Source: Eubacterium sp. UBA3279 (GTDB taxonomy: Bacteria > Bacillota > Clostridia > Lachnospirales > Lachnospiraceae). From it: DNA of 21,319 nucleotides. The notes beneath the pieces are model-generated. The model made no database searches. It was not told the DNA's origin and saw only the letters and a list, made by a program, of their open reading frames with translations. This document shows, in pieces, positions 1-5,554 of the stretch. The stretch is from contig DETV01000110.1 in the NCBI GenBank assembly GCA_002361775.1, positions 19,781 to 41,099 of the forward strand. Direction: 5' to 3'. The position numbers and the translations under genes were made by a program. The number at the start of each line of letters is the position of its first letter. The stretch's first letter is position 1.

Positions 1-62
1 GGGCAAAAAGTGGTGAGTATTTTCAAAAATGATGTTTTATACAACTAAAGGGAGGAATTTAT

Positions 63-626
63 ATGTATTATCATGCGTCTGCAATTGGAAACATATCAGA
101 ATTGCAACCAAGAATTTCCAATCATGGAATACCATTGATTTATTTTTCAAAAAAGCGGGAAAATGTGTTGGTTTATTTAAGTAATGCCGTTGAAAAATAT
201 TGTAAGGAAACAGGTTTTGCTTATACAGGAACATGGAAAAAGTGGGGACCGTATGGATTTGACAGCGATGGAATAATACGATTGGAGGAGTATTATCCTG
301 ATGCTTTGAAAACAACTTATAAAGGAGTGGCAGGATATATTTATACCGCAGAAAATATTGAGGAATCAGATTTTCCTATTCAAATACCGGATGCAGTTAC
401 CAGTAATATTCCAGTGCAAGTAACCGGGGTGGAATTTATCCCGGATGCTTACGAAGCTATTTTGGAAGCGGAGCGAAAGAAACTTATCAGAATTATGAGG
501 TATAAAGATATGCCTGAGAAAATGCGGGAATGGAATCGGAAAACAATTAGAGATGAGTATCGGGAGGCGGAGGATCATCCGGAATACAGGCATTTTCTGA
601 AGGGTTTTTTTCAGGGGGTGTGGTGA
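63..626 (+). CDS. Conserved hypothetical protein, possible ADP-ribosyltransferase-like fold
   Basis: A 187-residue soluble protein with no signal peptide or membrane segment. The start is supported by GGGAGG at 50-55, seven bases upstream of the ATG. I do not recognise a named family with certainty. The N-terminus (MYYHAS, then PRISNHG, then PLIYFS, then a helix containing ENVLVYLSNAVEKYC) has the YHxS...vYfs...A..Y pattern seen in several ADP-ribosyltransferase-like folds, but no complete catalytic triad can be assigned, so this is only a suggestion. The C-terminal third is charged and helical (residues about 130-187). It is the first of five genes on this strand with short gaps (63-2736) and may be their leader gene; anything before base 1 is not visible. 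It is a real gene by RBS, length and codon use; function is unknown. Confidence 0.8.
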   Translation: MYYHASAIGNISELQPRISNHGIPLIYFSKKRENVLVYLSNAVEKYCKETGFAYTGTWKKWGPYGFDSDGIIRLEEYYPDALKTTYKGVAGYIYTAENIEESDFPIQIPDAVTSNIPVQVTGVEFIPDAYEAILEAERKKLIRIMRYKDMPEKMREWNRKTIRDEYREAEDHPEYRHFLKGFFQGVW

Positions 627-713
627 TTTTTGGCCATACTGTGGATTAGCTGTTACTGGCAGCAGGAAGCATGGAATACAGATTGAGAAATGGGAAAAAG
701 GAGGATGAACGCT

Positions 714-1127
714 ATGTGGTTTGTATTTGCATTGCTATCGGCGATTTTTGCGGCGCTGACGTCTATATTGGCAAAAATCGGAATAGAAGGAGTAAATTCT
801 AATCTTGCTACCGCAATTCGAACGGTTGTGGTAGTGGTGATGGCGTGGGGAATGGTTTTTCTCACAAATGTGCAGAGTGGGATTTCCCAGATAAGCAGAA
901 AAAGCTGGATATTTTTGATTTTATCCGGTCTGGCAACGGGAGCCTCCTGGCTTTGTTATTACCGGGCATTACAGATAGGAGAAGCCTCCAAGGTTGTTCC
1001 TGTCGATAAGCTCAGTGTGGTGATTACATTGATTTTGGCATTTGTTTTTTTGCACGAGCAATTTACGGTAAAATCCCTGATTGGTTGTGTACTGATTGGA
1101 GCGGGAACTCTGGTAATGGTTTTGTAA
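714..1127 (+). CDS. EamA-family small membrane transporter (single DMT repeat)
   Basis: A 137-residue, very hydrophobic protein with about five membrane segments. It begins MWFVFALLSAIFAALTSILA and contains the EamA-type GIEGVNSNLATAIRT segment and the final YRALQIGEAS...VPVDKLSVVITLILAFVFLHE region. Large drug/metabolite transporters carry two such repeats (about 300 residues). This protein carries one, like other small single-EamA proteins that are thought to work as dimers. In-frame ATGs exist at 690 and 705, but AGGAGG at 699-704 lies nine bases before the ATG at 714, so that start is preferred. The substrate cannot be read from sequence. It sits 86 bases after the hypothetical gene and 19 bases before the deaminase gene, probably in one transcript. 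Confidence 0.88.
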   Translation: MWFVFALLSAIFAALTSILAKIGIEGVNSNLATAIRTVVVVVMAWGMVFLTNVQSGISQISRKSWIFLILSGLATGASWLCYYRALQIGEASKVVPVDKLSVVITLILAFVFLHEQFTVKSLIGCVLIGAGTLVMVL

Positions 1128-1146
1128 GTAAAGAAGGAGAATGAGA

Positions 1147-1563
1147 ATGGCAATCATAAAAGAAGAAAATTTGGATCCTGTATGGACTCGTTTATATGAA
1201 GAAGCAGGAAAAGTGTTACACCCGTGGAAGGTTTCGGAATGGATGGAAGTTGGCGGTGTTGCTGCTGCAATAGAAACAATTTCCGGAAAAATATATACAG
1301 GTATTTGTGTGGACAGCGCCTGTACCCTTGGTATCTGCGCAGAGCGCAATGCAATTTTTAATATGCTTACCAATGGCGAAAATGAAATCAAAAAGGTAAT
1401 TGCCATTAACTGGGAGGGAAAGGCAATGCCTCCATGCGGAGCGTGCCGGGAACTGATGACACAGCTTATGCCGGAGAATTATCATACTGTTGAAATTATG
1501 TTGGATTGGCAAAAAAAGGAGATTGTAACTCTGGGTGAACTGACACCGAAATGGTGGATATAA
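1147..1563 (+). CDS. Cytidine deaminase family protein
   Basis: A 138-residue zinc-dependent deaminase of the cytidine/blasticidin-S deaminase family. The zinc and catalytic motifs are complete: CAERNA (Cys64, with Glu66 as proton shuttle) and PPCGACRE (Cys97 and Cys100). The N-terminal region has VGGVAAAIET in place of the usual YSxFxVGAAL of housekeeping Cdd, and lacks the YS pair, so the substrate may not be cytidine; free-base, nucleoside or nucleoside-antibiotic deamination are all possible. An upstream ATG at 1141 is only one base from AAGGAG (1134-1139), whereas the ATG at 1147 is seven bases away and is chosen. It lies between an EamA transporter gene and a DUF2200 gene in a likely operon. 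Confidence 0.88.
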   Translation: MAIIKEENLDPVWTRLYEEAGKVLHPWKVSEWMEVGGVAAAIETISGKIYTGICVDSACTLGICAERNAIFNMLTNGENEIKKVIAINWEGKAMPPCGACRELMTQLMPENYHTVEIMLDWQKKEIVTLGELTPKWWI

Positions 1564-1584
1564 AACAAGTAGGAGAAAATGAAA

Positions 1585-1935
1585 ATGGAAAATGAAAAAG
1601 TATTTGCCATGAGTGTGGGAAAAGTATATCCTCTCCTGGTTGCAAAAGCGGAGAGAAAAGGTCGTACAAAACAGGAAGTAGATACGGTGACTTGCTGGCT
1701 TACCGGCTATACTCAGAAAGAACTGGAACAGAGAATTTCTGAAAATGTGTCATACGGACAGTTTTTTGAAGAAGCTCCCCAGATGAATCCCAATTGTGAA
1801 AAAATTACAGGCAGTATCTGTGGTGTCAGGATACAGGAAATCGAAGATCCCCTGATGAAGAAAATCCGGTATCTGGATAAACTGGTGGATGAACTTGCAA
1901 AGGGGAAGGATCTGAAAAAAATATTAAGAAAATAA
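1585..1935 (+). CDS. DUF2200 domain-containing protein
   Basis: A 116-residue protein matching the DUF2200 family over its whole length. The hallmarks are YPLLVAKAERKGRTKQEVD near the start, CWLTGY in the middle, FFEEAP..NPN, ITGSICGVRIQEIEDPLM, and the end KIRYLDKLVDELAKGKDL. These segments are strongly conserved across distant bacteria, and the family has no established biochemical function. AGGAG at 1571-1575 is nine bases from the ATG at 1585 and only three from the alternative ATG at 1579, so 1585 is preferred. It has no signal peptide and is probably cytoplasmic. It follows the cytidine deaminase by 21 bases and precedes the GNAT gene by 15, consistent with co-transcription. Confidence 0.88.
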   Translation: MENEKVFAMSVGKVYPLLVAKAERKGRTKQEVDTVTCWLTGYTQKELEQRISENVSYGQFFEEAPQMNPNCEKITGSICGVRIQEIEDPLMKKIRYLDKLVDELAKGKDLKKILRK

Positions 1936-1950
1936 GAAAAGAGAAAGTAG

Positions 1951-2736
1951 ATGAAAATGACAAATCAGGAAATATTTCAAATTGCCTTGCAGCAGTCAGC
2001 ATATGATTGTAACTGTAAAGCAGAAGATTTTTTGTCCACAGAAAATAAGGTGGTTATTTCTAAGAAAAATGAAAAGGCAAGGGCCTATTTGCCTCTGCCT
2101 TTTGAGTGTGATCTGGTATCCTATGGAAGTAATATTGTGGCTCAGGTCAGTCCGAGAATGAAAGAATGTGTGGAATGGTACATAAATAAATATCCTGTGG
2201 AGCATTGCTTTGAGTCACCCAATGTTATTGCTCTCCATGAAAGGCTGACAGAATTCGGATATAAAATATGTTATATGGCAGAGTATTTCTTACCTGATGT
2301 AGATAAAATGAAAGAACTTCCCTGCGATTATGAGTTAAAGGTTTTATTTCCGCAGGATTTTGAGCCTTATTACACACAACAGTGGGGAAATGCTTTGTGT
2401 AAGGAGAGAAAATATCTGGATAAACTGGCGGTGGGTGCGTTTGACCAGGGAAAACTGGTAGGTTTGGCAGGATGTTCCGCTGACTGTGAAAGTATGTATC
2501 AGATTGGAGTAGATGTACTTCCAGACTACAGGCAACAGGGAATTGCTTCCGCACTCACAAGCAGACTTGCCATAGAGACTTTTAAACTGGGGAAAGTACC
2601 GTTTTACTGTGCCGCATGGTCTAATATCAAATCTGTTCGCAATGCGATCAAATGTGGATTCCGGCCAGCATGGGTAGAACTTACTGCCAGAAGTAAAGAA
2701 TATGTGGATGAAGTAAATAAAATCATGATAAATTAA
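1951..2736 (+). CDS. GNAT-family N-acetyltransferase
   Basis: A 261-residue protein whose C-terminal half is a GNAT acetyltransferase fold. Recognisable parts are the strand VGLAGCSADCESMYQIGVDVLPDYR, the acetyl-CoA pyrophosphate-binding RQQGIAS loop (the Q/RxxGxA/G motif), and the late segment YCAAWSNIKSVRNAIKCGFRPA that closes many GNAT domains. The first roughly 120 residues hold several Cys residues and are not a motif I recognise; two-lobed GNATs of this size are common in Clostridia. The ribosome site is weaker than its neighbours' (AAAAGAG ending near 1943), favouring the ATG at 1951 over that at 1957. The substrate is unknown. It is the last gene of the 63-2736 co-directional group. 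Confidence 0.82.
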   Translation: MKMTNQEIFQIALQQSAYDCNCKAEDFLSTENKVVISKKNEKARAYLPLPFECDLVSYGSNIVAQVSPRMKECVEWYINKYPVEHCFESPNVIALHERLTEFGYKICYMAEYFLPDVDKMKELPCDYELKVLFPQDFEPYYTQQWGNALCKERKYLDKLAVGAFDQGKLVGLAGCSADCESMYQIGVDVLPDYRQQGIASALTSRLAIETFKLGKVPFYCAAWSNIKSVRNAIKCGFRPAWVELTARSKEYVDEVNKIMIN

Positions 2737-2849
2737 AGAAGAGATATCCGGATGGTTCAGAGGTCATTAGCCAAATCAAAGGAAGATATATAAGAGTAAG
2801 TGTAATATAAAGGAAAAGCTAAATTTAACGAGAGCAGGAGGATGGGACT

Positions 2850-3218
2850 ATGAAACAAGAAGAGGTTGTTAGAGAATATTTTCAAGCTTGGTTGGATAAA
2901 AATATTGAACCATTAAAATATATTTTTACAGATGATGTTTTATATAACGAATGTTATGGACCGGAATATCGTGGATTATCACAAATCCTAAAGTGGTTTA
3001 TTGATTGGAATAAATGTGGAACAGTATTGCGATGGGAAATTAAAAGATTTATTCATCAAAATTTAGTTACAGTTGTAGAATGGTATTTCGAGTGTGAATA
3101 TAATAATGAGATAGGGGGATTTGATGGGGTATCTATTATTGAATTTGATAAAAATATGAGAATCATGAGTATCAAAGAATTTGAATCAAAGGCAGAACAT
3201 AGTTATCCGTATGAATAA
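2850..3218 (+). CDS. SnoaL-like / NTF2-like fold protein
   Basis: A 122-residue protein with the NTF2-like, SnoaL-type plan: an N-terminal helix containing VVREYFQAWLDKNIEPLKYIF, then DDVLYNECYGPEYRGLSQI, then a long beta-sheet half ending FDGVSIIEFDKNMRIMSIKEFESK. Members include small isomerases, hydrolases and non-catalytic binding proteins, so no reaction is assigned. The start has a good site (GCAGGAGG, then ATGGGACT, then the ATG at 2850). Its codon use is clearly more AT-rich than that of the genes around it, and it sits 113 bases beyond the preceding operon, suggesting separate transcription and possibly recent acquisition. A perfect hairpin follows it at 3259. Confidence 0.82.
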   Translation: MKQEEVVREYFQAWLDKNIEPLKYIFTDDVLYNECYGPEYRGLSQILKWFIDWNKCGTVLRWEIKRFIHQNLVTVVEWYFECEYNNEIGGFDGVSIIEFDKNMRIMSIKEFESKAEHSYPYE

Positions 3219-3258
3219 TCCGCAAATATTCTTTAAAATTCAAAGTGTATAATGCAAA

Positions 3259-3291
3259 GCGCCGTCCCCAATGAATTGCAAGGGACGGCGC
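3259..3291. terminator. Hairpin between convergent genes, probable bidirectional terminator
   Basis: A perfect 10-bp inverted repeat, GCGCCGTCCC at 3259-3268 and GGGACGGCGC at 3282-3291, separated by 13 bases that themselves contain a small CAAT/ATTG pair. It lies between the ends of the SnoaL-like gene (plus) and the APH-family gene (minus), where a shared terminator is expected. Neither side has a long T run (the minus-strand exit reads TTTGCATT), so it is an imperfect intrinsic terminator. Confidence 0.65.
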
Positions 3292-3302
3292 AAGAAGTAA
3301 GT

Positions 3303-4166
3303 TTAGTTTTGCGTTTCCTCCAACAAGATTTCACTTATTGTAAAGTGAGCATTTTCCCGGGAAACGGGATTTTCATCTCTGTATGTAATCAGGGCTTTCC
3401 ATAAAGCCCAGCCTTTGGCACGATCAATCATGTCTTCTTTCAACCCATCTAAGAATATTTTACGGGATTGTTTATCAAAATAGGTCCATGCCATTGCGTA
3501 ATCGCAGGCGGGATCTCCTGTTCCCATAACGCCAAAGTCAATCAAACCATAAAAATGATGATTTTGAAGTAGAATATTACCAGGAGCAATATCTCCGTGA
3601 ACCCACACCGCATGATCCTGGTAAATGCTGGAAATGCATCTGTCCCAGATTTTAGAAAGCTCAGAAGCCGGTAAAATATCTGATAACTGACAGATTGCAT
3701 TTACGGTTTCTTTATGGTAGATTTTCAGATCACAGCCGCGGTAAAAGTTATGGAGTCCGCCTTGAGGGCCCTTGCTGCAGTCAATGGACTGTAATTTTTT
3801 CAGCGCATTGGAAAGATCTTGGGCAAATTGCTCTTTGTCAAGGGAGTCTTCTTCTAAGAGAGTATTCCCTTCCAGCCATAGATTTACAGACCAGGGAAAG
3901 GGGTAGTAGTTTGTGGGTTTTCCGGCGGTGACAGGTTTGGAAATGGGATAGTCCAGATGTTCCTGTAAATAGGGAAGCCATTGTATTTCCTTGGCAGACT
4001 GGGCAGCGTAATCCCTTCCGCTGGGAAGACGTACAGCCATTGTATCGCCCAGATGGAAGGTGCGATTGTCATGCCCGCTTTTGGCAACGGGACGGATATC
4101 CAGTTCCTTCCATTGGGGAAATTGTTCTTTGATCAATTGTTTTACAAGTTCTGTTGTTATATTCAT
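3303..4166 (-). CDS. Aminoglycoside phosphotransferase (APH) family kinase
   Basis: A 287-residue protein of the APH/choline-kinase-like fold. The catalytic loop is WVHGDIAPGNILL (His190, catalytic Asp192, Asn197) and the metal-binding motif is GLIDFGVMGTGDPACD (Asp210). The N-lobe shows AVRLPSG followed by AKEIQWLPYL, and a PWSVNLWLEGNTL hinge. This subgroup is widespread and the substrate is usually unknown, so antibiotic resistance should not be assumed. A longer frame opens at 4229, but AAGGAGG at 4185-4179 (reading minus) points to the ATG at 4166, giving a normal family length. Upstream lies the repeat region 4203-4549 and then the broken nucleosidase gene on the same strand, so its promoter must lie within or beyond those repeats. 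Confidence 0.85.
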   Translation of the reverse strand: MNITTELVKQLIKEQFPQWKELDIRPVAKSGHDNRTFHLGDTMAVRLPSGRDYAAQSAKEIQWLPYLQEHLDYPISKPVTAGKPTNYYPFPWSVNLWLEGNTLLEEDSLDKEQFAQDLSNALKKLQSIDCSKGPQGGLHNFYRGCDLKIYHKETVNAICQLSDILPASELSKIWDRCISSIYQDHAVWVHGDIAPGNILLQNHHFYGLIDFGVMGTGDPACDYAMAWTYFDKQSRKIFLDGLKEDMIDRAKGWALWKALITYRDENPVSRENAHFTISEILLEETQN

Positions 4167-4202
4167 AGAGAAAAGAAACCTCCTTGGTTTTCGTTTGGCA
4201 GG

Positions 4203-4267
4203 TTTTGGGCATTTACGGTTATCGTCCACGGCTTATGCCCAATTTTTCTGTTTTATTTTCTGTGTAG
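4203..4267 (-). repeat. Extra hairpin boxes flanking repeat copy A
   Basis: Two more boxes of the same type as in the adjacent repeat: TTGGGCAT at 4205-4212 and ATGCCCAA at 4235-4242. They form an 8-bp perfect inverted pair separated by 22 bases. They lie between the ribosome binding site of the APH-family gene (4179-4185) and the main repeat, and have no counterpart beside copy B at 13091. Confidence 0.55.
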
Positions 4268-4273
4268 TCTCTC

Positions 4274-4449
4274 TATTGGGTATATAGGCTTTGTAAGTTT
4301 CTCATACGCCCACAAAATATGAATTTCACGGGATTAATTTCACTCGTTCACTTGCTATATGCCCAAAACACAGAAAAATACTGTACATTTTCCTTTGCTT
4401 TTGGGCATATACCAAGTATTCATTTTCCATATACCCATTTTCCCCGGAT
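4274..4449 (-). repeat. Dispersed structured repeat, copy A
   Basis: The minus-strand copy of a repeat of about 175 bp whose second copy is at 13091-13265 on the plus strand. My hand alignment gives about 122 of 175 identical positions with a single one-base gap. Five boxes line up: 4427-4437, 4399-4411, 4356-4368, 4303-4314 and 4277-4287, with the same spacing as in copy B. The second and third boxes form a perfect 13-bp stem (TATATGCCCAAAA with TTTTGGGCATATA) around a 30-base loop. The element fills the gap between the APH-family gene and the 34-bp tandem repeats and is oriented along the direction of transcription of both neighbouring genes. It may be a small non-autonomous repeat, an RNA element, or both. 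Confidence 0.75.
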
Positions 4450-4549
4450 GAGATGTTTGAGTTCGCATATTTTCGCTGCATATGAGATGTTTGAACTTGC
4501 GGATTTTCGCTACATATGAGCTGTTTGAACTTGCATATTTTCACTGCAT
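4448..4549 (+). repeat. Three tandem 34-bp repeats
   Basis: Three head-to-tail 34-base units at 4448-4481, 4482-4515 and 4516-4549, each running from ATGAG(A/C)TGTTTGA to TTTTC(G/A)CT(G/A)CAT. They differ at only a few positions and have no spacers between them. The period is not a multiple of three, so they do not encode a repeated peptide. The array ends one base before the stop codon of the nucleosidase gene (4551-4553, minus strand) and on its other side meets copy A of the dispersed repeat. Confidence 0.85.
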
Positions 4550-4550
4550 A

Positions 4551-5237
4551 TTAGCAGGACAATTGTTCCAGAATTCCCATAACAATTTCTGCAGAATGGC
4601 GAGAAGCGGTTCGGCAGTTTTTGGAAAAGTTTTCTTCTCCTTTATGATCAGCGGTGTCGGTGATACTCCGCACGCTAAGGAAAGGAACTTTATTTACATG
4701 GCAGACATGAGCCATACTGGCAGTTTCCATATCTACACAAAGAGGAGCGAACCGCTGGTTGATGCTGTCTCGCTGTTCGTCCACAATAAATTGTTCTCCG
4801 GTGACCATAGTACCAAAATGTATGGGGTAGTGGGAAGTAAGCTGATATTTTTTTGCAGCTTCCAGAAGATTTTTGTCTGCTTCAAAATAGTTGTTTTCCA
4901 ACCAGGGATGAAATTCGGTCAGTATCCCTTCTGCCACATCATGATAAATAATCTTGTCAGAAATAACAGTGTCGAGAAGCTGGATGTTTTTATCCATACC
5001 GCCGGCTGTTCCTCCGTTGAAAATAGCATCTGCATGGAAGGTGTCGATCAAAACCTGGGCGGCTATGGCAGCATTTACTTTACAGACTCCGCTGTATACA
5101 GCAATAATCTGCAGGTTGTGAAACTGACCAGAGTGGAATTTCAACATAGCCTTTTCTGTAATTATGGGATTTTCCAGGTAAGATAAAAATGGTTACAGTT
5201 CTGTGTCGCTGGCGCATATGATTCCAATTGTTTTCAT
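4551..5237 (-). pseudogene. mtnN: MTA/SAH nucleosidase, interrupted by an in-frame stop at codon 15
   Basis: This gene encodes 5'-methylthioadenosine/S-adenosylhomocysteine nucleosidase, which cleaves adenine from MTA and SAH in the methionine salvage and SAM-recycling routes. Family motifs are clear: NGGTAGGM, HFGTMVTGEQFI, VDMETASMAHVCH and SVRSITDTAD (the Asp that protonates adenine). The natural start is the ATG at 5237, with AAAGGA ten bases upstream and an intact promoter. It reads MKTIGIICASDTEL, then TAA (5195-5193), then PFLSYLENPIITEKAM in the same frame. The stop therefore replaces one codon rather than shifting the frame. A remaining open frame starts at the ATG at 5147 (198 residues), but it lacks the first strand and the Glu equivalent to Escherichia coli Glu12, so it is probably inactive. 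A sequencing error is the main alternative. Confidence 0.85.
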
Positions 5238-5278
5238 AAGAGTACCGTCCTTTCTGTAAAAACATTATAAATATATGT

Positions 5279-5306
5279 ATTATAGCAAAAATATCGGGCT
5301 TGTCCA
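5279..5306 (-). promoter_or_regulatory. Sigma-A promoter of the nucleosidase gene
   Basis: On the minus strand, TGGACA (5306-5301) is followed after 16 bases by a perfect TATAAT (5284-5279), about 42 bases before the natural start at 5237. The promoter looks intact although the gene carries a stop codon. Confidence 0.75.
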
Positions 5307-5367
5307 GAAAAGCCTGCAAATTAGTGAATGGTTATGGTGAAGAAATGTAAAAAATTTGATTTACCTC

Positions 5368-5395
5368 TTGCAAATCCTAAATTTTCATGTACAAT
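5368..5395 (+). promoter_or_regulatory. Promoter of the ABC-F gene
   Basis: TTGCAA (5368-5373) and TACAAT (5390-5395) are separated by 16 bases. Transcription from here would leave a leader of about 150 bases before the ABC-F start at 5555, containing the hairpins described separately. A second TTGACA at 5423-5428 lacks a convincing -10 partner. Confidence 0.6.
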
Positions 5396-5444
5396 AGTAA
5401 GCGATTGTATCTGTTTTTTCGTTGACAGATGCAAAAGATTTTAT

Positions 5445-5512
5445 GTTACTGTGAACAGTAGCGGTTTTAGCAAAGGATAAAAGCCGGCGGTCTGAAAAGT
5501 CCACCGGTTTTC
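5445..5512 (+). promoter_or_regulatory. Hairpins in the ABC-F leader, candidate attenuator
   Basis: The leader holds a 7-bp hairpin, GTTACTG (5445-5451) with CAGTAGC (5456-5462) around a TGAA loop. A second hairpin, CCGGCGG (5484-5490) with CCACCGG (5501-5507), has one mismatch and is followed by TTTTCG. The second resembles a weak intrinsic terminator inside the 5' leader. Antibiotic-responsive ABC-F genes are often controlled by leader attenuation, but no convincing leader peptide with a ribosome site is visible, so the regulatory role is an inference. Confidence 0.45.
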
Positions 5513-5554
5513 GTATGGGAAACAGCACTCACAAAAAAGAAGAGGATTGATAAC

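Noticed and set aside
4326..4544. Minus-strand open frame of 72 codons running through the repeats
   Set aside because: The unit length is not a multiple of three, there is no ribosome site, and the frame consists entirely of repeat sequence.
4448..4549. CRISPR array
   Set aside because: The three 34-bp units are directly joined with no spacers, and there are no cas genes in the window.
4482..5186. Plus-strand open frame of 234 codons
   Set aside because: It is the antisense of the nucleosidase gene, whose motifs, promoter and RBS are on the minus strand.
5423..5450. TTGACA at 5423 as the main ABC-F promoter
   Set aside because: No acceptable -10 lies 15-19 bases downstream; TTGCAA/TACAAT at 5368-5395 is better.
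5429..5461. Short frame MQKILCYCEQ followed by TAG in the ABC-F leader, as a regulatory leader peptide
   Set aside because: It has no ribosome binding site upstream, and its start codon lies right after a TTGACA sequence in a pyrimidine-rich stretch.
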